Positions 11,401 to 25,400 of a DNA stretch of 64,000 bases are shown here, piece by piece. Position numbers and translations under genes: made by a program. The first letter of the stretch is position 1, and the number at the start of each line of letters is the position of its first letter. The notes beneath the pieces are model-generated. The model was not told where the DNA came from, made no database searches, and saw only the letters and a list, made by a program, of their open reading frames with translations. Source of the DNA: Schistocerca nitens (lineage: Eukaryota > Arthropoda > Insecta > Orthoptera > Acrididae); assembly GCF_023898315.1 (NCBI RefSeq), contig NC_064615.1, positions 737,349,450 to 737,413,449 on the forward strand, given 5' to 3'.

Positions 11401-13370
11401 GCCGGCCAGTCTCCGTTGTGCATTCTACCATCTATTGTACAGTAACCCAATTATCCATCTACAAAAGTGCTGCTTTACGTAACTTTTGGATAATTACTTT
11501 TGAATACAGCGCAAAAAATTCACAGCGTTCTGATACCTTTTATAACGTTCCAGAACACTACAATGTTTTATTTTAATGGCCTGTAAAGTACTTTCAAATG
11601 TGGAAGTACCACAAGTTGCACCGTTTACGTAATTCTTCGAATAAATATTTTTAAACATGACACCAAAAAGAATCAATGCGTTCGCATGTTTATTATGACA
11701 GGAATTTTGTAAAATAGCACTAGTCTGATTCTGTGGAGTATAAAATAGCAAAGAACTGGTAGGTGATCGAAGAGTGAAAACAAAAAAAAATTGTAAATTA
11801 AGTATACGAGTGGAGATTTTCAAATAGCCTCGACAGAGCTTTAGTTGGGAAAGACTTACTGAAATCGTCCAGGCGGCGTCGTGTAGTCGATGACGTCGAT
11901 GCGGTCCCTGCGTAGAGCGAATCCTAGGGCGAGCTCTATCTCGCCTCTCTGCAGTTGACCAACCTGACCGTTGAACACCCCAGGGGACACTCGCATGCCC
12001 CACTGGTTCGCGAATACGATGTTGTGCCTGTTTGAGACAACACTCACAGATCATGAAGACTCCATTTGGATGAACAGCTTAGCGCGATCACCTGAACTTG
12101 TTAATTAATCACGTAAACAGAAAAGTCGCTAATAAAAATGTACAGTTGTTTATGAAAGTGATACAGAGCAGTAAGCAACAATTAAAGACATGTCGTCGAC
12201 GGAGTAGGAACCACAAAATATGCATTAAAATGATCTGTCCATAAAGCCTATATCTGGATTGCTGAAAGTGTGGTCTGTCGTTTCGAGCTTCGTATTGGTT
12301 TTGTTTATATTGTGCACATGTCTCTATAGTGTTGACAAGCACAGTTCGAACAGTTAAATGATCTAAACTGATGTCTTAATGCGGGTTTGCAGCAGTGAAT
12401 AGTTCTAATGAGAAACTGCCCGACAGTTTCAGAATAAGATGCCCGTTGTGTATCAGAGTCGATATCAGTGGTTCACGGAAGCGCACATGCTAATCCTGAT
12501 GATCCGAGGACAGCAGCATACCTTCACTAATGTGACAACAAAGGAAAGTAGTGTAGAACATAATCGCTAAAGACAACATCCGACATCTCTATGACTGTCT
12601 CTACCAAAAACTGCAGCGTTGCACTGCAGATAGAGACGTCGGTACAATATACTGCAGTTAGGGCCCAAGGTAATGTATAGTAGTTGTAGGACCCTGTAAT
12701 TGCGATTATATACAGGGCAGAAATTTGAGAATATGCAGTGCAGAAATTATGTGATGTGTAAACAAATTTTTATTCGTATAAGATCTTTACTTTGGGGAAT
12801 GTTTTCTCACATACCATTTGTGTATTACAGTGATAGCAAAATGACATTAGCGCTGTTTAAAAACAGTAAAGCACCTCTGAAGACAACGAAACTGTAAAGT
12901 TCCACTCGCTAGAACATTTCACCTGATTTCTCTCACTCGAGAACCACAGACGATAGAAATGGTTCGTCTTATTTCGTGCCAATCATGTATCAAGCGCTAA
13001 GCAAAACGGAAGGGAGAAGGCTTGTCTTTACTTCTCCCGTGGATAACGAGATCGTTGGGAACAGGAGAACCTAACGTATACCGGAAGATTTGCTAAAAAG
13101 ACTGTTTACAGCATCATTCTATACTCACGTGTAGTTGAGGCGTGCAGCTGCTACCTTGGATATGGCGTAGTACAGCTTGCTCCAGGTATCCAGATGGCGA
13201 TAACTGGGGTCATCGTAATGTGAGAAATTGTCGTTCAGTTTCTGTCAAATGTGAAGTGTGACATATATTACTCACTTACTAGGATCGTTTAGCGACATAT
13301 TTGACACACATACATCTACATAGAAAAACACACACACACTTACATACAAACACTCGCGCGCGCACGCACG

Positions 13371-13430
<60 letters not shown>

Positions 13431-16400
13431 CACATCCTTGTTGTGGAAGAAGTTTCGTCACCTACGACCATCATTTTGCCGGCAAGAGGAAGACAGAGTA
13501 ACTTTATGTTTTTGATCAGCAGACCATCTCTCTAATGTACTGGACTAAACTCCACACCTATTTTCATTATCTCATAGAGTGAGAGTATGTGACAGTTCTG
13601 ACAGAGATCCATCTTTGGAGAGGATGTTGACCCTTCTTCTTTGTCGTCAACAACATAAAACCCTCTTATTTAGGTTCCAGAACACCCCTGGAGTGTCTCC
13701 CATTAACAGTACGATACAAATTCACGTAACCTTTGGTAACTTAACACTGAGAACTGTTTTACAGAGGAGAAACTCACAACACAAACACATATATGTGTAT
13801 CTGCAAGAGCTCACTACATGGGATAACGTATGGTAGAAACCGTTATGGATGTTAAGCATTATAGCTGTTTTTATAATCACCCATGTCTCAAAATAATATG
13901 GTAATTTGCTTGCTGTTACGTAGCAATCTTAAACTGGGATTTAGAATAGGTATTAACACCCATAACAATGCAATAATCTCAGCATGCAGATGTCAGCACT
14001 AACTTTTAACTATTAGCAACACTATATGTGTCAACACATCAGTCAGTCTGCATCCACTGTGACAATCCTGTTTCTGTCACTCTTCACTGAGATTTTCAGG
14101 TTTTCTGCGGGGTTATTATCTTATTGAAATGTCAATGCTAATTAAATGTTATCCATTTAAAATTGTGAGATGATAAACAAAATGCCCAAATGTTTTATTA
14201 AACAAAGCCTTCCATGATAAAGCTCTTATGTTCTTAAATATTATCAAACTATGATGTATAGTAATATGTTAATGATATATGTAACAATAGCATAAAATAT
14301 TCGTGGGTTAAACCTAACGTCAATGATTCACGAAAAATAAAAGTTATTACAATATAGAAATGTTCTATTAACGCAGGTGTCGCACCTTAGTCCATTTATA
14401 TATTCGTTTTCAACTGCCTTACTCAAGTGAACATGTCTAATTTGGTAGCTATTATTAAATAACTAATTGGAACGAGCCATAGTGATCTACTAAACCGTAG
14501 AATTGGCCATTATACTACCTAAAATCTAAGCTGACGTTCTTATACAATGTTTGCCAAACAATAGAAATAGTTGCAAAAATGGCTGTATGTTCGATGTGGC
14601 CTATTCTGCACCTTATTTAGATATATGTGCCGATGCTGTGCTGAGTATATTTCTATGTTTTCACGATGCCAATACAGCGTGATCACTTTAGGACATGGTG
14701 TAGGAAACATCTGAGGATGGTCATTACTGACTGAAACCGGTCATCGTCAAAAGAATTGATATTGTGATCAAAGACTAGAATAAAAAACGTTTGATAGACA
14801 AGAAAGTTTTATCAAGTAACTTACCAGCAGAGATACAACTAAATTAACACTCAAAGACTCATATATGCCAATTAGAAACGTTGATGTTGGATGGATGTAA
14901 CAAGATGAGAGGATTAGGATTTCTGTGTAGAGGAGGCATAAGTCTGGCTGGAAGTCCGGATGTTCTGGTGGTAGAACGTTGTGTCTTGCTGACTCACCAC
15001 GATGCCAGCCTTGATGGCGAGTCCCTGCAGGTTGTTGCGCGACGGCGGCGCTGGCATGGGCTCTCCCTGTTGCCAAGCAGCGGGCTCTGAAACCACGAGG
15101 CGCTCGCCCAAGCCATAAGCGTAGCGCACCAGCCAGCTGGCGGAAGCGGCACGTTTTCCAGACAGCAGCGTCACGCTGGAGTCCAGCGCCAGCTGCGGAA
15201 TCTCCTGGGGCTCCAGATCTCCCAGCAGCAGCCAGTGGCGCATCACTCCCAGCAGCTGCCTGTCCGCCGCCTGCGCACAGCCCTAATAGCTACAGGCCAC
15301 TGGCACAGCGCTAGGCAGTGTCTGCAGAAAGCAGTTCCCCGCTGACAACAGGCCAGGCCGTCAGTAGCTTTGGGAGGAAATTCTATTGTCCAAGAGATAA
15401 GAAAAAAGTCTACTGGAACACAAAGGGCCCTCAGTACAGAACAACCACCTTCAGCCACAAATCGTGATTTTATTAAAATGCACAATGCATTTCGAGCTCT
15501 TGGGACTCATCTTCAGTTACTTTGACAGTCTACATCAACTTCACATTTCGTTTTATTCTGGGACTGGTAAGATCATATTGTTATATTACAAAATGCCACA
15601 TTATGAAATATAAGTTTATAAAACTATGATAAATCCAAAAGGAACTTAGCATGGTTCTCGAGAATGTTTATGTACAAATACATTTACTATTAAGCAGCAC
15701 ATTTGCATAAACATTTTGGCGCAACACATTTTCGAACATAATTCAAACAAGTCAAAGAATTCTGACCGTTAAGATGCTGCATTTTAATACACAGATATTA
15801 TTTACAAGGTGACACATTATTATTTACATAGACGTCGTTCACAGTACGAGTACAAATATCTGTGAACGTGATAAATGTGCCCATATTTTATGGTATGCCT
15901 ATATTGTATGAAAACGTTATGTTATTAAATACTTGTATTAATAGGAAAAAATAAACTCTTAAAATTATTAAAAAAATTGTGACTGCGTAACTGTGTTCTT
16001 TGAACAAGTTTACAGAAGCTTTTTCTTTAAGTAATATGAGATGTAATGGCTCTATCAAATCAAGTATTTAGCTTAGTTTTTATATGTAGTACGGATTAGC
16101 TAGTATTAATGTTATCCTAATCCGTGTCTGATAAGGTACGTGTAATGTCTCTATGTAATGTAATATTACTGTAATATTACGGCTGCGAGTACCAGCGATG
16201 ATGCGCTACCGTAATTGAGACGACAACGCTCTATGCTGAGAAAAAAAAGGACCTATGTTTCTTGTAATTGTTGGAGATAAGGAATGCCGAATGGACACTG
16301 TGCTTTTTTGAGGTCCGATAAGTTTGCATATAGAAGTAATTTTGAAGCACGAAGGAGATAAAACTTGTAATCGCAATTATCAAGAATTAAAAATTTAATT

Positions 16401-19400
16401 TGTGGAAAAGAAGGTAAAGATCGTTTACGAACTTTTATTCGGTGTTGCATCTCATGACCTTCATAAAATGATTAATGTGTTTAGCAATACATAGTGGCTT
16501 CTTCGCAAATTAACAATACTGGGCAAATCTGTTAATATCACGGTCCGAACGACGCTCAATATTTCTCCGTCAGCTTGTGCGTTAAAGACGTTCCCTAAGC
16601 GACCAGTTTATTAGTCAGAAGATATACTGCCACTGTTCTTCAACCTTCTCATTCTGAAAGTGTCTCCAGAAAATCTTAAGGAGACTGTGAGTATTTTAGC
16701 TGCCACGAAAGACTGCGTCTTCATCGCGAGTTGTATCAGTTTTCTCTGACTTTACCTGGCGTTCTCTGAGAACCGGAGAAACGGAAACCTCCGACCGCCA
16801 ACTCATCCTGCACGTAACCCGTTCTCTCCTTACGGTAGCCACGAAGAAAATATATTCATCTATAGTCAAATGTTTCACAGATTTTTGTATTAGACAGGTA
16901 ACAAATTTTAAAATGCATGCATCAGGACAAAAAATCAAAAGAGAGTTTAAGTACAGTACGTGTATTATCAATGTCAAAGTCAAAGGTTACGTTAGCTAAT
17001 TAATTAATTTTTCTTTTTATGACGTAGCAGTCTATTTCAGTGGTTAAGTGTAAAGGCATCAGTATGTGTGAGGTAAGTGGTGTCCCAGTTTGTTGTTTAC
17101 AAAGAAAGAAATTTTAATATTGGTGTTTCTAAATAAGTTACAAATTTTTATAATGCTGTGCCTAAAGAGGGAATGCTTGTGAATATACGTCCAGTGTCAG
17201 ATTTTTTTCCTGTAGTGCTTCTATTGCTGATGTTAACCTGTATTTTGTTTGATAGTTTTTCAATTTATTTATCAGAATATCCGTTATTTTTTGCAGTTGC
17301 TTTGATGGTATCAATTTCTTGTGGTACGGCTTTGGGTTTTAATAGTAATGTGTGCCCTGTTCAGCGTAGATCCAAATGCAGCATACTAGAGTGTGTTTAG
17401 ATGGTGTGATGATTCATGTTTTGTGATATCAATGCAGGCTGGTTTTCTGTAAATGTAAAAATTGTGCTCTTGCTGTTCATTAACAATTGTGAGGCCTAAG
17501 AAATTTATGGAATGGTCAGTTTCATGTTCAACTGTAAACTTTATTTTATTGTGGAGGGAACTGAATAATGTGAGAAGTTCATCAAGTTCATATTTTGTGC
17601 CATCAAATGGGAGTAGTATGTCATCCACATATCTTATGTACTAAACAATGTTTTCAGCAAGTTTATTTTCCCTTCAAAAAATTAGTTTTATAAGTGGTTG
17701 ATTAATATGTTAGCCAGGACGCTTGACATGTTACCAAAGCCTTCTTTCTACTGAAACATTTTATCATTAAATCAGAAGTAGCTTAGGACAGTACTTCAAA
17801 TAGATCGACCAATTCTGAAATCTCTGAAGATAGTGTGTATTTTTTACTAAATAAGTGGTTTCAAAAGTGTAAAATTCTCTGAGGATATTATTTAACAGTT
17901 GGGAAACTTCGTGTGCTGGACTATTCTTAGAGTTAACAGCGGGTCTCACTGGAGAACCAGATATGTGGACCTTCAGCTGTGCTCTGAGTTTGGGGGCAGT
18001 GGGTTTCATTAACGTACAACTTTTAATTTCTCTATCAGATAGGAGGAAGTTACATTAGCTAAGCATTTTCTTTAATTTTTTCTGGAATTTGGTGGTTGGA
18101 TCACAGTTCAATTTAGTAATGTTGTTTTCCGAGAAAATTAAGAGTCCTAGCAATGTTACCATTTTTGTAAAGGACAATAAGTGGACTTGCCTTTATCAGC
18201 CATAACAACAGTAGCGCTGTGTTCAGTGAGATATGTTTTAACACTTTGTTTTCATCATAATCTGTATTAGAGCAGTGTTCAGCTTCTTTCCTTTCATTAT
18301 GGATGATTTCATTAATATTCTGTGCTAAGACAATCTGTTCTTGTGATCATATATGCCGCTTTCTTTGTATTTACTAAGAGACTTTTTAGGTTACGATGAT
18401 TAAACACTGGCCTGATATTGTGATTGAGACCGCAATTCAGTAAGGCTTGTTCTGTGTTTGTTGGTTTTCTTTATAACTCTTTCATAGAAAATGAGTGTTT
18501 TGGAAGTTATATTCTTCTGGGCACTGTGGTGTTTTTCTTTAAAAGATTCAAGTTCTTTTGTATGCTTGGCACCTAGTGCAGTTCTAAATTTTGTATATAA
18601 GCTGGTAACATAATCTACATAATTTATTTCCAATCGATGGAGCATGTTAATTAACCCTAGATGCAGTTGGTAATAGTATCTGTTAAGTTCTTTTTTATGT
18701 TTGTACTGCAGCTTAATTTCTGTACGTAACCAGGCTTTCTGAAACTTCTTCTTAATGATTTTGGCTGCTCGGGAACGACATTTTTTCACGATGTTAACTT
18801 AGTTTGGAATTAGAGATACACATTCTTTGTTAAATCTGATGTTGCAAGACACGTTTCTGTACTAACATTTCGTATGCTAATGCTGGAGATTTCCTCAGCA
18901 GCTGATTTTCTTTAAGTTCAATAATCAAGTAATGAACTTTTTGTAGTGCTTGAGGATGTCTCGACCATTAGGAAACGTTTGGCTCCGAAACATGCCTAAC
19001 CACAGCCTAATACACATTTACCGAAAATCACCAGCGATCTAAATGCCGATGATGAAAACCTGCATTGTGTACTCATCATGTTGGTCGCGAGGCCACAAAA
19101 GTTCTTTTGATCGCACCTATACGCTGGTGATAACTTTCCGACACATGCAATATCTGATCAAAAGTATCTGGATACCTATTAGCGGACATTCGTATGGGGT
19201 ACGTCCCTCCTTTGCCTTTAGGACCGCTTGAACTTTGCTTGTGACACTTTCAATGAGCTGTCTGAATGCCTGTGGAGGAATGGCAGCCAACTCTTCCTCA
19301 AGAGCGACACCAGAGAAGATAGTGACGTTGGGACTCTGTGGTGTGGAGCGAGGTCGATCATCTAACTCATCCTAAAGGTGTTCCATTGGTTTCAGATCGG

Positions 19401-22400
19401 GGCTTTCGACAGGCCACTGCATTTCAGGGATGTCCACAAACAACTGCTTCATAAGTGCCGCTCTATAAGAGTCCATTATGATACTGACACAGTCATCGTC
19501 TCTGAACTGTTCCTCTCATGTACGCAGAACACAATGCCCTACTATGTGTTCATATCTTCCCGCATTTAACATTTTCTTAAGCGCAACAACAGGATCACGC
19601 CCTAACCCCGAAAAGCGTCCCCGTACAGGCTGTGCACCACTCGCATCTATTCATCCGCTTAACACCGAACCTTCTGTTTGTTTATAACCCCATTCTAATT
19701 CAAGAATCTCATGTAAAAATCATGTTCCCTGTAACATAGTCACTTCATGAATCGCACTGACTGGATTAAAGGAGTACTCATGCAGCCACATAGCACCAGA
19801 ATTATATCTGCTCTCTTTGGTTAGCGTCGTGATAGCATTGTGGATCACAATCATTTGGCCTGGAACTTTAATATGTAGAGTGTATTTTGGAATCTGTTTT
19901 GCTTTCTTGTTGTTCGACTTCACTTGTGGGTACGACACTGTACGAACTACGAGTACCGGGACTGTTCGTGTTGTACTGGTGAACATGCGTCTCCCGTTTG
20001 TGTGTACCATTGCTTGGATGGAAGTCGTTGACGGTTGTAAAAGTTGGTATCGTGATCGGTGCCGACGTAAACACGATTCGAGTATTGCAGCATCTTGAAA
20101 AGGAAATGAGCTGGTGTGCTCTCATCATTTAATATATTACAGTCTGTGTGTGTTGTGGGCCAATGTAAACTTTACAACAAATTTAAGTACAATCCCGTTC
20201 TATGAACTGCTACCCACGAACACCTGCCAACTACTAAAAGAAAGCTGATAGCGAGCGTGATCTGAAGTGGTGTGTAGCAAAACCTATATTTTGCTGATAC
20301 AGCCTCATAAACATATTATGACCTCAGATTCTCCGTACATATAGTAAAACTATTTTCTGCCCGTGAAATTGCCGTTAGCATCCAAACGAACGCTATATCC
20401 GATGTAACAAAATATAAATGTCGTCAACTGTTAACGAACGGACTACACGAATCACATCTATTGATTTTACAGTCTTATGATATGGCTGTCTGGCTAACTC
20501 TCTCTCTCAGATTAATACAGCAGCAATCGCCAGTTTCCAAACATCGATGAAACTTTCTCAAATTAATGGCACGTTTTGCAAAAGTAAGCTAGGAGAAGCG
20601 ACTGTAGAAACTAAGTTTTTGAAAACAGCCCCAAGTAACAGTATTTTTAATTTACCGGCTTCTCTCTTCAAATGATGATGCGTTTGTTAATTTGAAGAGC
20701 AAAATCGGTAAATAAAAAATACTAAGCGCGAGTACTGGCTTTTTTCAAAAGTTAGTCCCTTTTTGCTCTGACATGCGCATGCACGCTTCTTGACAAAATT
20801 TTCGTCACTCATTTCTCCAAATGTTAGAGATATTCAGTACGCTATTACCTCAAAATACACTAATTTTGGTTCATGTATCGATGAAGATTTTTTTCACTTC
20901 TTGATCCTGCGAACACGTAGTACTTATGCGATGCGTGTTCCGCGTAATCGCGAAGAGCTATTTGCAGTGCTATAAAGCACTGTGTGAAAGGTGATATAGG
21001 GTACCGGCACTAGCTCAGATAGAGGACAGGGAACGAAACTGTTCCCCCCTTGGACGAATGCAGACACCAGACAGTAATGAACAGCGTAACACTAGTCATG
21101 CACAGTACTTGCAACGAATCGCTGTTTATAACAAATACTCGTAAGTGATATGTATTATATAACTTTGACCCTATACACTGATATTCAACGGAGCATTTAA
21201 TAAACCTGTGACGCGATTCTGTGGGTTGTTCAGCTGAGAAGCTGTGTTGTTGCGACTACGGTCGACAATTTGCTTGGAATTATAATTATTGAACTAGTAT
21301 GCAAACATTACCCAATGTACTTTATAGCTTTGACACGTACGATACATACTTGGCAAATGCACCAAAAAGTCTGACAAATCAAATTGCTGACTTTCACTAG
21401 CGTCATCTTCCTTGCATTCGCCTCAGGAAGCCGCGTGCCGAATCTGGCAACCTACCCTTTCCTGGAATCGTTATCTGAATAGAGGCCGTTTAATCTCGTT
21501 TTCCTGAAAATAATCAGAATGTCTTCTTTTGATATTTATTTACTTTTTGCCAAAGGAAATAAAGAAAACTAGGTTTCTCTAAGGACAGATAAGTGTCCCA
21601 ACAGATCTTATATAATGTTCCTGAAGTTAATGCACTGTCAGCACAAAGAAGGCATTAGTTGTTGGTGAAGGTTTCAGACTATTTTCAGAAACCGTTTTAC
21701 GCAACCTCTTCGCTCCTTGTAAATAGCCTACTCTGCTACGACATGCTTTTCCGTTATGGCAAACACATAGTGAACACCCCTGGCCTGTCGCCGGCCGCGG
21801 TGGTCGTGCGGTTCTAGGCGCTCCAGTTCGGAGCCGCGCTGCTGCTACGGTCGCAGGTTCGAATCCTGCCTCGGGCATGGATGTGTGTGATGTCCTTAGG
21901 TTAGTTAGGTTTAATTAGTTCTAAGTTCTAGAGGACTGATCCGTTGCATCTTCTAAATGTTCTGCCAAAAAAAAAAAGAAAAAAAATGCAAGCCTTTACA
22001 TTTGTTTGATTTATTGTATTATTGTGTAGTAGAAATTTAGAGAATTCCGTGTAGCAAATCAAGTGAATGAACTCACAGTTTTTCTTGTTCAGAGTCAACT
22101 GCCACTTTTCGCACCATACACATATCTTGTCTAAATTGTGTCGGCATCGGCTCTGATCTTCAGACGACTTTCCTAGACAGTAAACGATAGTATCATCCGT
22201 AGACAATCTAAGAGGGCTGCTCATATTCCCTTCTTAATTGTTTATATAGATTGGGAAGAGTAGATCGCCTAAATACTTCCTTGGGGAAAGACAGATATCG
22301 TTTCTGTTTTACTGTCTGACTTTCCGCCATTTACTACTACCTGTGACCTTTCTGACAAGAATCACGAATCCAGCCGTACAGCTGAGGCAGTATTTCATAG

Positions 22401-25400
22401 ACGCGCAGTTTGATTAGAACCCGCCTAAGGGCAACGGGGTCAAAAGCATTCTGGAAATCTATAAATTGGAATCAATTTGAGATCTCTTGTCGATAGCACT
22501 CGTTACCTGGTGTGAATAATGAAATAGCTATATCTCACAATAATGATATTTTCTGGACGTTTATTATGTGCCAAGAGTTCGCTTTCGTCGAGGTAATTCG
22601 TAACGTTTGAAGTCCGCCTGCTTAGCTGGGTGGTAACGTGCTCGCTTTCCATGCAAGCGGGCCCGGGGTCGATTCCCGACCGTGTTGGAGATTTTCTCCG
22701 CTCGTGGAATGGGCGTTGTGCTGTCCTCATCATTTCATCCTCATCGCTGGCACGCAAGTCGCCCAATGTGGCGTCGACTGAAACAAGACTTCCGCTTGGC
22801 GGTCGAACTTACCCGGGTAGGGCCTTTCGGCCAACAATGCCATACGTTCATATCATTTTCAAATGTTCGAACACGGTAAATGTTCAAAAGTCCTAATCCA
22901 AATCTACGTATGTGATACGCGTCTGTAATTCAGTTGATTATGTCTATTTCCTTTCTTATGTAGCGGCGTGATCTGTGTAACTTCCAGTCTTTAGGTTCTC
23001 GTATTGCTAAACCTCTTTTTCCTGGGGATTCTAGGCCAGGATTTGTATGAGAATCGTTGTCACCAGCATTCAAAATACATGTTCCTCAATTTAATTTGGA
23101 TTTTTACGTCTTCTTCCTGTAACTTATAGCAAACATTGTTCTCTGCTTGTAGAATCGTTTGTTTTATCTTCTCTGCTGAAAAATGAGGAACTTCATTTAT
23201 ACTTGTGTTTGCAAAAAACCTTTATTCCTTAAGATACAGCAAAACTGCCTTTGATTTAGGTCTCTTTCATCACTTTCCCTTTGAGGTTACCCGCTGTATA
23301 GCCTCTGATAGATGTTATCCTTAGTATATCTCTGTATCTTCCTCTTACGTAACGTCACACTTGGCATATAGTAAATGTGACAAATGCTTCGTATCTTAAT
23401 GACAATTTGATAGACATGAATCGTTTTTTTCAAGATTATCAATCTTTGGTTTTAGTGACTCAAATGTTGATATAGCGTGTATACATTATCAATTTAAGTC
23501 TGTCCTCACACTCTGAATTATAAGTTGATAATTAGCCCAGAGTACAGAGTGAAGGTATCGCCAGTCACCAATGTTGTTATACTCAACCGAGATAAGGGCA
23601 GACATTTTTTTTTAGATAACTGACTGTCTTACATGTTAAACTTTGCCTTATTCTGACAGCCTTGCTTCATAGCCAGTGATGTAAAACGGATAGTATATAT
23701 CGGCCTCTGCAATAGATCTTCTCAAACTTCGTTTTACAAAAACTATCATTTTTTGGAACTATTTTCCTGCACGCTTTACTCATCCTAGCAATTTTACTGA
23801 GATATACTTTCTACTGAGCTTCTGACTGTCAGCCGATGATTGGTAGGATGTGCTAGGTAATTTGACGGACTTGTAGAATTTTATTTTGCTCTGCTATTCT
23901 CATTTACGGCCTGTCTAGTCCCTCTTCGTCGTGGCTTTGTCTCTCCTGTTAGAGACACGTTTGTTGTTGTTTACGCCACCATCCATTTTACTGGTGCTAA
24001 CAGAATTGTAATTTCACTTGAGCTGTTAACACCGCAGTTACTTTACATGCAGCAGTAATACTAAATTGTCTTGAGTTTGTTTCAGTATTCATACGATTCG
24101 GAAACACGTGAATAGTGTGAATGTACGCAAGTTAGGTGACACTTGCGAGTCGTGAAAGGAACTCTTAAATGCACGTTACGTCTAAAACATGCTCGAAATT
24201 TCTGTATCTTACAAAGGAAACGAGTTTACGGCTTTAGATATGTTATTCCCATGGCCAATGTTAGCGGAATGTGTAGACCGATTGCCGACCAGAGTGGCCG
24301 AGCGGTTCTAGGCGCATCAGTCCGGAACCACGAGACTGCTACGGTCGCAGGTTCGAATCCTGCCTCGGGCATGGACGTGTGTGATGTCCTTAGGTTAGTT
24401 AGGTTTAAGTAGTTCCAATTTCTAGGGGGACTGATGTAACCACTTTTAAAGATCTTTCGCTACAATTTATAGGACTAATGTAAATAACGAGATGACTGTG
24501 TAGTAATCGTTAGTTCGTTGCTGGCTGAATTTACTCTAAGACGAATTGAACGGTCACACTTCGGATGTAGTTAGGGACCATATGGAACCAGATAGAAAAA
24601 GCCACCAACATATTAATATTGAATGTGAAAAACGTCGTCGTTCAATGTCTTTTTTCATAATTAACTTACTCCCACGTCTATTGTTAGCAGAATTTTGGTT
24701 AACGAAATTGATTGGCGCTGCTCCATTAATCCACAGTAACATTTGAGCGATCTGCAGCGAGCAAACCATTGTTATACGTTGGAGTTGTCGTAACAATCCC
24801 CCAGACGTCTAAAGTTGATCGTAGCTGATCTTGGTTAGTTTAATTGCAGTGCTTTCGAATGACATGCAGTTTTAATTATATTCAATTCATTTCGAAACAA
24901 CCATATTTAGTCCTGGCACAAAACGATTGTCTTCAGAGAAGAAATAAGATTCAAAAATATGATGGAATACCTACTCGAGCTGCACAAACAGCTTTACAGT
25001 GAATTGTGCTAAGATCGAATAGTAAAATGATTAATAGGGATGGAAATATTATAGAACTTGTTTAGTGGGCTTATCCCGCTTAGCATTTCAGTGCAAATTT
25101 ATTTAGGAAAGTCAATGATTATTTTTTATTTTTGAATCATGCCAAGTGATAACTTGGTTTCCTAAAGTCAATGAGAAAATGTCAGTGTGTAGTTAGCGCA
25201 TATTTACTTTCATGTTATATGCATGAAATGTGTTCTGAATTACAAAGAAATTACATTTTGTCACATAGCCCCTTTAGCATGATAACACTCCAATTGTAGT
25301 AGCTGGCGACAGGTTGTGTGCCCGATGTTTTCACGGGGTGAGGCATCTGGAGAACGTTTTGGCCAGGACAACAGTCAAACACGCTCTGTATCGAGGTAGT

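Noticed and set aside
13279-13501. Cys/Val- and His/Thr-repeat proteins on both strands
   Set aside because: Translations of the (CA)n microsatellite.
18400-18789. Host coiled-coil protein on the minus strand
   Set aside because: The Lys-rich frame is collinear with Penelope-like RT blocks downstream, so it is the element's N-terminal part.
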